A stretch of 64,000 nucleotides of DNA from Vicia villosa. Lineage: Eukaryota > Streptophyta > Magnoliopsida > Fabales > Fabaceae. The notes below the pieces were generated by a model. It did not search any database, was not told the DNA's origin, and saw nothing but the letters and a program-made list of their open reading frames with translations. Position 1 is the first letter of the stretch, and each line of letters begins with the position of its first letter. The stretch is from the NCBI RefSeq assembly GCF_029867415.1, contig NC_081183.1:33369655-33433654 (forward strand), given 5' to 3'. This document shows, one piece after another, positions 33,035-42,899 of the stretch. The position numbers were made by a program, and so were the translations under genes.

Positions 33035-33115
33035 ATACTTGTTCATATTTGTTCATGTACTTGTTCATATTTGTTCGTACTTGTTCATATTTGTGATTGT
33101 GTTATATATACTTGT
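33035..33115 (+). repeat. Short tandem repeat of TTGTTCATA words
   Basis: About seven copies of a 10-12 bp unit CTTGTTCATA/TTTGTTCATA follow one another. It is an LTR-internal minisatellite. Confidence 0.8.
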
Positions 33116-33527
33116 TCAACTTAGTACAACACTAGGTTCCCCATAGCCTCCTATTGGGCTTCGTGCAAAGCATCTCCCTAGTTTAGGTTAGGACATAGAG
33201 TATGGTTCCCCGGTGAAATCGCTCTAAGAGCTCAAACCAACTATACCATGCCTCCTCTTGGGCTTCATACAAATGACTTGTCCCTCCCATAGCCTCCTAT
33301 TGGGCTTACAATGCAAGGACCCTCGATTGTCCCTCCCATAGCCTCCTCTTGGGCTTACAATGCAAGGACCCTCGGATAGCCTCCTCTTGGGCTTCGTACA
33401 AGGACCCACGGGCTTCTTATAAGCATCCCAATATCCAAATCAAATACCCTAGGAGATTAGACATTTATCATCTCTATGATAGGAGTATCTCTTATATATC
33501 ATCACAATCAATCAATCAAATTTCTTT

Positions 33528-33735
33528 TTTGCCACAAGGCTGGCTAATCAATCAAACCTTTTGCCACAAGGCTGGCTGATTAATCAAAGTTTTTGCCACA
33601 AGGCTGGCTTCATTGAAACTTTTGCCACAAGGCTGGCTGATTAATCAAAACTTTTTGTCACAAGGCTGACTTATCAAAAGTTTTTGCCACAAGGCTGGCT
33701 AATCAAACTTGTTTTTGCCACAAGGCTGGCTAAAC
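33528..33735 (+). repeat. Minisatellite with core GCCACAAGGCTGGCT, seven copies
   Basis: The core occurs seven times (one copy reads GTCACAAGGCTGACT) with AT-rich linkers such as AATCAATCAAA. Upstream at 33130-33420, CCTCCTATTGGGCTT/CCTCTTGGGCTT words also repeat; related AAGCCCAAGAGGAGGCT sequence lies in the A LTR near 52380. Confidence 0.85.
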
Positions 33736-34374
33736 AAAAAAACATCTTTATCATTCTAAGCGCCATAAGTGGCACAGCCCAGGGCTTATAATGAAAAGAT
33801 TTCAAACAAAATCAAACAGATGTATGTGATGATATAAATTAGATACATCGAACATTGAGATGACATTTATCTCTTATCCTTTGCTTCCACTGGCATAAGT
33901 GGGAACTACGATTGCTCTGACTTTCTCAACATCCCTTTGAGAATACGTAGGCACAAGGTTGTATCCTTGGCGAGCAAAACTTCTCCCTCAAACCACTCAA
34001 ACCTTAGCACCCGTAGACCCCGAGCTACAGATGCTCTGATTCCCTCCAAGGGATATGTATGCAGAGAATTGCGATGATCTTTGCGAGCATAATCAAACAA
34101 ACACCTTAGGTCCCACCTATCTCACAACAGAACCTCCTCAATAGCATAGAAAGAAATGAACATAACAAAGAAACCTATAGAGTACTATAGATACGTTGGG
34201 TGCTAATACCTTCCCTTCGTATAACCAACCATCTTACCCAAGATCTCTCCCCCACTTTTGCATTGCTTTTAATTTTGTGTTATTTGCTTTGCATATCTTT
34301 TAAGGTTACTGCAACTTTTTTCCTTTTCCTACTTTGGAAATAATAAAAAGTTTGGTCGTGACAAAAAAACAAAA

Positions 34375-36062
34375 TCATTTTCTTGAGCACTCGAGCCCAA
34401 AGAAGGCATCAGGTGTCTCATCCCGATTTTTTTCACGTGACAAGTGGCCATATTTGAACTGGTCATACAATGGCTTGTATGTGATTTTCAAGTCATCAAC
34501 AGGTTCAAATTTTTGTGAGATATCACCCTCATAGCCAACGCCAATCCTTTTGTTTCCAGAAACACCATATATCATAGAAGCAAGATGACTTCTGCCAATA
34601 CTTCTAGATAGAAACTTCCTGAAGCTCGAGTCATATTCTTTCAGAATATGATTGAGACTAGGATTGGATTTTTCTGATTCAGAAGGAGATCCAATATCTT
34701 TGGATAATTTTAAAACTTTTTCCTTCAGTTCAGAATTTTCCACTTCCAACTTCTTAGTTTCAAATTCAAATAGCTTTTTCAGCTTTTTGTATTTGATACT
34801 AAGATGAGCCTTGAGTTCCAAAAGTTCAGTTAAATTGGAAACTAACTCTTCTCTAGAAAGTTCAGAAAATACCTCTTCAGAATCTGATTCTGATGTAGAT
34901 TCTGATCCATCATCCACTGTGGCCATCAGTGCAAGGTTTGTCTGCTCACCTTCAGAGTCTGATTCTGATTCTGATTCTGAATCATCCCATGTTGCCATAA
35001 GACCTTTCTTCTTATAAAACTTCTTCTTGGGATTCTCCTTCTGAAGTTTTGGACATTCATTCTTGAAGTGTCCAGGCTCATTGCACTCATAGCAGATGAC
35101 CCTCTTCTTGTCAGATCTTCTGCCTCCAGACGATTCTCCTCTTTCAGGCTTCTTTGAACTTCTGAAGCTCTTGAACTTCCTTTCTTTGAACTTCTGAAGC
35201 TCTTGAACTTCCTTTGCTTGCTCTTCCAGAGATGGTTTACCCTTCTGGAGATCATGGATAGTTCCTCTTCTTCTTCTTATTCTGATTCTTCAGAATCTAC
35301 CTCTTCAACCTGAAAAGCGTTAATGAATTTTTTATAATTAGATTTTAACGCAATAGACTTACCTTTCTTCTGAGGTTCATTAGCATCCAGCTCAATTTCA
35401 TGACTCCTTAGAGCACTGATCAATTCCTCAAGAGACACTTCATTCAGATTCTTGGCAATTTTGAAAGCAGTCACCATAGGACCCCATCTTCTTGGCAAGC
35501 TTCTGATGATCTTCTTGACATGATCAGCCCTTGTGTATCCCTTGTCAAGAACTCTCAATCCAGCAGTTAGCGTTTGAAATCTTGAGAACATCTTCTCAAT
35601 GTTTTCATCATCCTCCATCTTGAAGGCTTCATATTTCTGGATCAAAGCAAGAGCTTTAGTCTCCTTGACTTGGGCATTTCCTTCATGGATCATTTTCAAT
35701 GATTTATATATGTCATAGGCAGTTTCCCTGTTAGATATCTTCTCATATTCAGCATGAGAGATAGCATTCAGCAAAACAGTCCTACACTTATGATGATTTT
35801 TGAATTGCTTCTTTTGATCATCATTCATTTCTTGTCTTGTAAGCCTTACCCCAGTAGCTTTCACTGGATGTTTGTAACCATCCATCAGCAGATCCCATAA
35901 GTCACCATCTAGACCAAGGAAGTAACTTTCAAGTTTATCTTTCCAGTATTCAAAGTTTTCACCATCAAATACTGGTGGTCTAGTGTAACCATTGTTACCA
36001 TTTCCATTGTATTGCTCAGCAGAGCTAGATGTAGATGTATTTGTTGGATTTTCACCAGACAT
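34375..36062 (-). pseudogene. D2 copia gag, frameshifted
   Basis: ATG at 36062 begins MSGENPTNTS. The gag domain (FEYWKDKLESYFLGLDGDLW, then KMEDDENIEKMFSRFQTL and ADHVKKIIRSLPRRW) is open for 261 codons to a stop at 35277-35279. A 32-bp tandem duplication (35150-35181 and 35182-35213) shifts the frame again. A zinc knuckle of the CYECNEPGHFKNEC kind follows near 35090-35045, then an acidic Ser/Glu/Asp stretch and a coiled-coil-like part (34998-34600). Gag coats the RNA. The element type is SIRE/Maximus-like by gag features (inference). Confidence 0.88.
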
Positions 36063-36131
36063 CTTGACTTAAGTGTTTTTCTCTTCCTGAATCTTTTCTA
36101 AACACGGTTAAGTGCTTGCACCTTAGAACCG

Positions 36132-36145
36132 GCGCTCTGATGCCA
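36132..36145 (-). other. D2 primer binding site
   Basis: The minus strand has TGGCATCAGAGCGCC just after the LTR end, one base off the initiator Met tRNA site TGGTATCAGAGC seen perfectly in D (47044-47058). It shows the LTR at 36148-37305 serves as a 5' LTR for D2. Confidence 0.85.
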
Positions 36146-36147
36146 AT

Positions 36148-37305
36148 TGAAGGATAGAAAAACACTTAGAAAGGGGGGGTTTGAATAAGTGTAGCTTTAA
36201 AACTTGTAAGATAAAAACAATTTGCACAATGATTTTTATCCTGGTTCGTTGTTAAATAAAATACTCCAGTCCACCCCCTTGGAGTGATTTACCTCACCTG
36301 AGGATTTAATCCACTAATCACACAAGATTACAATGGTTTTCCACTTAGACAACTTCTAAGTCTTCTAGAGTATACTGATCACAACCTGATCACTCTAGGA
36401 ACAAACTACTTAGATACCCTCTAAGACTTTCTAGAGTATACTGATCAACAACCTGATCACTCTAGTTCTTACAACTTAATATAAACAAATTCTAAGAATT
36501 ACAATGCTTCTTATAAAGCTATTATCATAACTGTGATTTTCTCTTAAGTTTAAGCTTAATCTCACTAAGATATTACAACAGCAATGTAGTGAGGTTGAAG
36601 ATGAAGTTTGAGAGCTTTTTGAATTTAACAGCGTTTCTGTATATTCCTCAGAGTTGGTTCCAAAATTCGTAACATAGCTTCTCATCAGAACTTCAATATA
36701 TAGGCGTTTGAGAAGATGATCGTTGGGAGCATTTAATGCTTTGCGTGATCCGTACAGCATTGCATTTAATGTTTCACTCTTTTGTCAACTACCTCGAGCC
36801 TTGCTTTTGCTGTGTCTACTGACGTTGCCTTTAATAGCTTTCAACGTTCCTTTTGTCAGTCAGCGTAGCCTGCCAGCTAGTACTTGGCAGAAGTCATCTT
36901 GGTGCAGAGCATCTTCTTGTCTTCTGACCTTGAAGTGCAGAGCATCAGAGTCAAACAGCTTGGTGCAGAGCATCTTCTTGTCTTCTGACCTTGAAGTGCT
37001 TCTGAGCGTGATACCATGAGATCTCCGGTGCTTCTGCTTCTGATCTCAATTCCTTCTGATGCTTCCATAGACCATGTTCTGATTCTGCTTGACCATCTTC
37101 TGATGTCTTGCCAGACCATGTTCTGATGTTGCATGCTGAACCTTCTGAGTCAGTGCTTCTTGCGTTGATTTTGTGCATACTCTTTATATAATTCCTGAAA
37201 TGGAAATTGCATAGTATTAGAGTACCACATTATCTCATACAAAATTCATATACATTGTTATCATCAAAACTAAGAATATTGATGAGAACAAATCTTGTTC
37301 TAACA
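36148..37305 (-). mobile_element. Copia LTR shared by D (as 3' LTR) and D2 (as 5' LTR)
   Basis: The 1,158-bp LTR runs, on the minus strand, from TGTTAGAACAAG (37305) to CTATCCTTCA (36148). It matches the D 5' LTR at 47061-48193 over its length with roughly one difference per ten bases in the part I compared. To its left is the D2 primer site; to its right the end of the D interior. Confidence 0.9.
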
Positions 37306-37337
37306 CAAGGAGACACCTAAGAAGCAAAAGACTACGA

Positions 37338-40300
37338 CTAGCCTAGCTTATACATAATCTTGGCCAGCATGTCATGAATCCCAGCAGTGCTTTCATTCTG
37401 CTTCTTCATGAAGTCTCTGAACTCTTCATGTGCTTGATCATGCTTATCCAGGCGAGAAGCAAGAACTTCTTGATTCTGTTGAAGAACCTCCAAAGTCTTC
37501 TCCAGACGAGAGGATTCATCAGAAGTTTCACCACCAGCATTCAGTGGAATAGCACGTCCAGCAGAAGCATCCAATGTAAGAACATCTTCTTGAGTTTCCG
37601 GAACAGGACTTTTCTCAGAAGATTATTTCTCAGCATCAGCTTCTTCCATAGAAGTATCTTCATCATATTCTGGAGTAGGAAGATCAGAAACTCCATTCGC
37701 CAGGGCTTGAAGAATCTCAGCCAGATTCTTTGGAGGAATAGAAGCAGCATCGACTGGATGATAGACAGCCTCAGGAACAGCCATGGTAGGAGCCTGCTCA
37801 GAAGAGTTTGCCCTAAGCCAGTGGAATAGCCATTGGGAATCTTCAGCCAGAACAGGAAACTTAGGCTTCCACACAACAATCTCCAAAAGTGTGCTTCTTG
37901 TTCAGCTTCTGAAGCTTCTGCTAGTTCATCAACAAAAGCTTTTTCTTCAAAACAATGCCTGCCACCAAGACGACTATGCTAGAAGTCTTCATAAGGTCTG
38001 AGAATCTTGCGAGGACCTGGGGCTATTGCTACACACTTCTTCTGAAGCTCCAGAAACATAGAGTCCATATTTCTTCTGAAAATCCTCCATAGATTTCTGA
38101 AAGCCACATCATCCATCCAGGATTGATATGTTGCTTTCAAGACATCTAACCCTTCCTGCATCCTAATGTTTAACAATTCAAATTGTACACCAACAGATAA
38201 TTCCCCGCGGGATTTGAGTTTTGTGATGGCAGAATCTGGTCTCAGAAAGAAGTAGGGTTGAGGTTCTCTATTGAGACAAAGAGAAGATTCAGCTTCATTT
38301 TCAGAATCTAACACCACTAACTCAGGTGCAGGACGAGGCTTGGGTGTGTAGTTGCAATCATGAAGCAATTTCTCATGTGATGTAGAATCAGGGAGGTCAG
38401 AGATGGAGGGATTATTTTGAGTGGGGGATGGAATGGGTTCATAGTTAGCATGAGGAGGTGGTTGAGAAATGGATATATTTGAGTGAGGAGGAAAACGGGT
38501 TTGAAGAGGTTGGATATCAAGAATGAGGGTTTCAAGAGGATGGTCAGAAGCTACATTGGTTTTGGGTGGAGAGGAAGGAATGAGAACATTTGTTACAGGT
38601 GAAGAAGGTGGGGTAAGAACATTGGTATGGGGAGAAGAAGGAGGTGTTAGAACATGAGTGAGTTGAGGTGATTCTGTTGGGGCTGTTTCTGGTAGAATTT
38701 CTGGTTGAGGGTTAACCGGAACATCTGTTGGTACAGATTCTGAATGAGAAACAGATACAGAGACATGTTCAGAAAGATGTATACCTTTGGACATATTCTG
38801 AATAGCTTTGAATTCAGCCTAAAGTCTTTTCTGCTTCTTGTTCTTCTTCTCTTCCACAACCTTCGCCTTCCCAAGAGAAATTTCTCTTCTTCTGGCATTT
38901 TTCAGTCCTTCTTTCTCTCCATCCACCGCTTCTTGATCTTCAGCTTCTTGAGTTACTCCTTCTTGATTTTCTTCTTCTTGCTGATTCACAGCTTCTAGAA
39001 TCTCTTCTTCTTCATCCGAATCTACTATTATTAATTTTCTTTTCTTTTTCTTCTTCTTTTCTACATCCTTTCCATCTTCTACATTCTTATTTTTCAACTT
39101 TCTCTTCTTCTTATTCTTCTTTTCAGCACCTTCTTGTTCAGTATTTTTATTTTCAACTAAAACAACCAGATTTTCTTAAGCAACAACTTCTCTTCCAGCA
39201 GCATTCTCATCAACTACTGCAGCAGCTTCTTCTTGGACTTCCTTCTCCTGACTGACAGAAGGGCGATCAAACTTACGTTTTGTCCTTCTTTCTTTCTTTA
39301 CTACAACTTCTGGTGCAGCTTCTGAAACGTCTTCTGAAACTGCAGGCCTGGAAGTAGAAACTTTCTTGCGACCACCTTTAGCAGGAGCATCTTTGGCTTT
39401 ATCTTCCTTGAGAGAGTTAAGATATTTAGTCCTAACTCCTGACAGCTCGCTTCTGAAGAATGATTCAAAATCAGCAAGAATAGGGCTTCTTCTGCTTCTT
39501 GCTCCTGGGAGAGGTTGAGGACTGACTCTAACCTCTTGAATGAGATTCATCTTTCTCAAGGTGTTAGCATTCAAGCAGCTTCCTGTATCAGTAACAAGAT
39601 CCTTGATGACTCCTTGAGCTTCCAAGTCTTTAACAATCTTGGTATGAATCAGAAGATTTGTAATTATTCTTCCAAAGGGAATAATAGTACCCTTCTTTAT
39701 TCTGAAAGCATTTCTGGAATCCCTTACAGCATTCCACATATGATTGAATATTATGTAGATAATATCAACCTTCTTCTGAGTGGCAATGCAGTACAGAATA
39801 TGTTGCTGCACTTTGTTGACAAAATCTGCAGAGTGGGTTGATTTCCTGTGATAGAAACACCCTAGAAGAATCTTGGTCCAGATTTTGTAGAGATTCTTCA
39901 TGTCTTTGACACGCTTTGTTTTCTTTACATCTGGGTAAAGTTTAGCCAGAACGGCATCTCAATCTGCTCTTTGATCCAATTCATAGACACCTTCAGGGTT
40001 TCTTAGATCAAACATCATTCTTAGGATGTTCTCAGTAACAACAACAAATCGTCCATGAACAAACGACAAGATTGATTTAGGGGCAACTACAGCATGCACC
40101 CAAAATTCCTTCACTAGTTCTGGGTAAATAGGTCCACAGAACTCAGAACAGAGAAGTCCATCCTTGAAACAACATATCCTCTTTCAGATGGAACTCATGT
40201 TTTTCAAGACTATCAAAGTCCACCGTTAATTCACAGATTACTTCTAACTCATTTCTGGGATTGGAGCAAGAGATAACTGGAATAATTTGTTGTTCTTCTT

Positions 40301-40439
40301 CTTGAAGATGTAGAGGAACAGAGGAACCAACGTTTTGAGAAGATGAAGCAGCCATTAAAGCACTACTGAGATTACTAGAAACTTTTATGGGTTTGCGTTT
40401 AGGGTTTGAGAAAAGGGCAAACAAGTTGCAGAAATGCAT
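37338..40439 (-). pseudogene. PTTP-like (putative plant transposon protein) gene inside the copia element
   Basis: On the minus strand a gene-like leader leads to ATG 40439 or the better-placed ATG 40355 (MAASSSQN). The N-terminal half resembles the putative plant transposon protein domain (Transposase_32): VKEFWVHAVVAPKSILSFVHGR, ENILRMMFDLRNPEGVYELDQ, KNLYKIWTKILLGCFYHRKS, IIFNHMWNAVRDSR and TIIPFGRIITNLLI. The C-terminal half is low complexity: Lys-rich runs, Pro/Ser repeats of the TPPSSP kind, and a coiled coil near the end. Stops lie near 39960, 39180, 38818, 37980 and 37625, and a frameshift at about 37880. It occupies the place where RT and RNase H should be. Function unknown; domain name from memory. 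Confidence 0.75.
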
Positions 40440-40492
40440 GCAAGAAGAGAGAGAATGAGAGCGAAAAAGAGAAACGTTATAATTTGAAATGA

Positions 40493-40500
40493 ATATATAG
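40493..40500 (-). promoter_or_regulatory. TATA box and leader of the PTTP-like gene
   Basis: On the minus strand CCCC-TATATATTC lies about 55 bases before ATG 40439 and is followed by a C/T-rich leader (TTTCTCTTTTTCGCTCTC) like that of plant mRNAs. This suggests the gene was taken up with its own promoter rather than read from the LTR. Confidence 0.5.
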
Positions 40501-40771
40501 GGGCGGATTTGAAAAAGAATGCAATTAATTTATGAGAATGAACAGTTACAGAATCAATTGAAATCAAATGCATTAAATGATGAGTGACGTTAGGTGAGAG
40601 AACATGATATTTGAAATGATTTACACAGTTACCTAGGGCGGCGTCCCATCAGTTTCACGCACGCTTTTACCTATCGTGTGAACACGTGTTCACCATCAGA
40701 AAACACTTGATGACAGGTGTTACAGGATTTGCTTTTGATGAACGATAGAACTTCTCATCTTCTGATTCTGA

Positions 40772-42358
40772 TCAATTGTTCTGACTACTATTCTTTAGAA
40801 AATATCTAGTTCTGATAGGATCATCTTTCTTTCCAAGAATGACATCTTCTAAGTGAGCAGAGGTGGGTCTAGAAGATCTTCTGACTGTTGGCTCTTCAAA
40901 AATTCTGAGATTCTCTAAAGACGCAGCAACTTGATCTTCTGATCCTTTGCTTCTGAGATTTTCAGCTTCTGAAACTTTGCTTCTTGGTTCTTCAGCTTTT
41001 GATATATCAATATCTATATCTGCAAAATTCTCAAACTGCTTTGGCTTTTCAAGACCAAGCTTATCATCAAATTTGATATTGATTGATTCTTCTACAACCA
41101 ATGTTTCAGTATTGTATACTCTGTAGCCTTTAGAGCGTTCAGAATATCCAAGAAGGAAACATTTCTGTGCCTTAGAATCAAACTTACCAAGATGATCTTT
41201 AGTATTCAGAATGAAACAAACACATCCAAAAGGATGAAAATATGAAATGTTGGGCTTTCTGTTCTTCCACAATTCATAAGGAGTCTTATTTAGAATAGGT
41301 CTTATAGAGATTCTATTCTGAATATAACATGCAGTATTTATTGCTTCTGCCCAGAAGTGCTTGGCCATATTGGTTTCATTGATCATGGTTCCGGCCATTT
41401 CTTGTAGAGTCCTATTCTTTCGCTCTACAACTCCATTTTGCTGTGGAGTTCTAGGGCAAGAGAAATCATTGGCAATACCATTTTCTTTGAAGAACTCCTC
41501 AAAGAATCTGTTCTCAAATTCGCCACCATGATCACTTCTGACCTTTATGATTTTGCACTCCTTCTCAGATTGAATCAGAGTGCAGAATTCAAAGAACACT
41601 AAATGAGACTCATCCTTGTGTTTTAAGAACTTTACCCATGTCCAGCGGCTATAATCATCTGCGATGACTAATCCATATTTCTTCCCTCTGACAGATGCTG
41701 TTTTGACTGGGCCAAACAGATCAATGTACAGAAGTTCTAGCGGCCTAGAGGAAGAAACAACATTCTTAGACTTGAATGCAGGTTTTGAGAACTTGCCCTT
41801 CTGACATGCTTCACAAAGAGCATCTGATTTGTATTTCAGATTAGGGAGTCCTCTAACCAGATTTAGTTTGTTAATCTGAGAAATCTTTCTCAAACTAGCA
41901 TGTCCTAATCTTCTGTGCCAGACCCATTGCTCTTCAGAAATAAACATAAGACAAGTTACCTTCTGATTCTTAATATCTTGAAGATCAGTCTTATAAATGT
42001 TATTCTTTCTTTTGCCTGTAAATAGGATTAAGCCATCCTTCTGACTTACAACCTTGCAAGACTTTTGATTAAAGATTATGTCATAACCATTGTCACTTAA
42101 TTGACTTATGGACAACAAGTTATGAGTTAATCCATCTACTAGAAGAACATTAGTTATAGAAGGAGAGTTACCAGACTTTATGGTTCCTGAGCCAATAGTC
42201 TTGCCCTTCTGATCTCCTCCAAACTTAACTTCTCCACCAGACTTAAGCACCAGGTCTTCGAACATAGACCTTCTTCCCGTCATGTGTCGCGAGCACCCAG
42301 AGTCCAGGTACCATGACATGTTGTGCTTTGTCTTCTTTGCTGCCAAGGATATCTGCAA
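40772..42358 (-). CDS. D copia protease and integrase (528 codons, RT missing)
   Basis: The frame is open. Protease: WYLDSGCSRHMTG with the DSG triad at residues 19-21. Integrase: zinc finger His148, His153, Cys182, Cys185; core Asp213 (YIDLFGP), Asp276 (VRSDHGGEF), Glu312 (QQNGVVERKN), 35 residues between the last two. The C-terminal copia part (SYFHPFGCVCFIL, FLLGYS, YRVYNTET) is present. The frame ends TRYFLKNSSQNN with a stop at 40772-40774, where RT should follow. The first ATG of the open frame (42358) is probably not the natural start, since the gag frame overlaps it. Enzyme residues look intact. Confidence 0.93.
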   Translation of the reverse strand: MQISLAAKKTKHNMSWYLDSGCSRHMTGRRSMFEDLVLKSGGEVKFGGDQKGKTIGSGTIKSGNSPSITNVLLVDGLTHNLLSISQLSDNGYDIIFNQKSCKVVSQKDGLILFTGKRKNNIYKTDLQDIKNQKVTCLMFISEEQWVWHRRLGHASLRKISQINKLNLVRGLPNLKYKSDALCEACQKGKFSKPAFKSKNVVSSSRPLELLYIDLFGPVKTASVRGKKYGLVIADDYSRWTWVKFLKHKDESHLVFFEFCTLIQSEKECKIIKVRSDHGGEFENRFFEEFFKENGIANDFSCPRTPQQNGVVERKNRTLQEMAGTMINETNMAKHFWAEAINTACYIQNRISIRPILNKTPYELWKNRKPNISYFHPFGCVCFILNTKDHLGKFDSKAQKCFLLGYSERSKGYRVYNTETLVVEESINIKFDDKLGLEKPKQFENFADIDIDISKAEEPRSKVSEAENLRSKGSEDQVAASLENLRIFEEPTVRRSSRPTSAHLEDVILGKKDDPIRTRYFLKNSSQNN

Positions 42359-42899
42359 CAGAAATTATCTTCTCCTTAGGTACCCACAACTTCTTGGGTC
42401 CTTTCTTGTTAGTTTTCCTCAAGTTCGGATTGAACTTGGGTTTAGCATAATAAACAACAGGAGGTACAGCATGATATTCTTTAGGTTTAGCAGCATGATA
42501 TTTTCTAGGTTGTCTCACATGCTTCTTAGTGTGTGTAGCATGAAAGCTTTTGGCATGTGAAGTGAGCCTAATATCATGTGAGTGGCCATATTTGAACTAA
42601 TCATACAATGGCTTGTATGTGATTTTCATATCATCTACAGGTTCAAATTTGTGTGGGGTATCACCCTCATAGCCAACGCCAATCCCTTTGTTTCCAGAAA
42701 CACCATATATCATAGAAGCAATATGACTTCTGCCAATACTTCTAGATAAGAACTTTCTGAAGCTCGAGTCATATTCTTTCAGAATATGATTGAGACTTGG
42801 AATGGATTTGTCTGGGTCAGAAAGAGATCCAATATCTTTGGATAATTTTAAAACTTTTTCCTTCAGTTCAGAATTTTCCACTTCCAGCTTCTTAGTTTC
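42243..42899 (-). pseudogene. D copia gag, C-terminal part
   Basis: This minus-strand part continues gag after the solo LTR: MENSELKEKVLKLSKDIGS (coiled coil), KFLSRSIGRSHIASMIYGVSG and, after a stop near 42595, a His-rich stretch (PRKYHAAKPKEYHAVPP) and KKLWVPKEKIISVADILGS. The frame overlaps the protease-integrase frame at 42358-42243, so a frame change is needed to join them. Compared with D2, the sequence matches up to about 34440. Confidence 0.82.
42895..42899. repeat. Target site duplication GTTTC, left copy of the solo LTR
   Basis: GTTTC precedes TGTAACACCCC; the same five bases follow GGGGCGTTACA at 45704-45708. Five bases is the LTR-retrotransposon duplication length. Confidence 0.95.

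Larger units (their letters stand above)
11414..34363 (+). mobile_element. Ogre B: Tat-lineage retrotransposon, 5'-truncated, carrying a CACTA insertion
   Basis: In order on the plus strand lie the ORF1 C-terminus, gag, protease, an intron, RT, RNase H, archaeal-type RNase H (aRNH), integrase, a 2.1-kb 3' untranslated region, PPT and a 4,890-bp 3' LTR. ORF1 before gag, the intron between pro and RT, and aRNH are hallmarks of Ogre. The 5' LTR, PBS and most of ORF1 are missing. The polyprotein has several stop codons and the CACTA insertion at 15516. The right end (34363) lies in copia gag sequence. It cannot transpose on its own. Confidence 0.92.
29474..34363 (+). mobile_element. Ogre B 3' LTR
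   Basis: The LTR runs from TGTCATACCCC to GGTCGTGACA, 4,890 bp. It contains a TATA box, a tRNA-like module, several minisatellites and the U5 blocks shared with the other Tat LTRs. The flank at 34364 belongs to copia gag. The partner 5' LTR is missing, so its age cannot be estimated. Confidence 0.85.
34364..36147 (-). mobile_element. D2: copia interior, 5' part, cut off by Ogre B
   Basis: This minus-strand segment starts with a PBS after the shared LTR and encodes gag until 34364, where Ogre B begins. Protease, integrase and the rest are missing in the window. It is the second of two copia interiors that share the LTR at 36148-37305. Confidence 0.85.

Noticed and set aside
34811..35017. Ser/Asp-rich plus-strand ORF (also at 45760-45966)
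   Set aside because: Antisense of the acidic stretch of copia gag on the minus strand.
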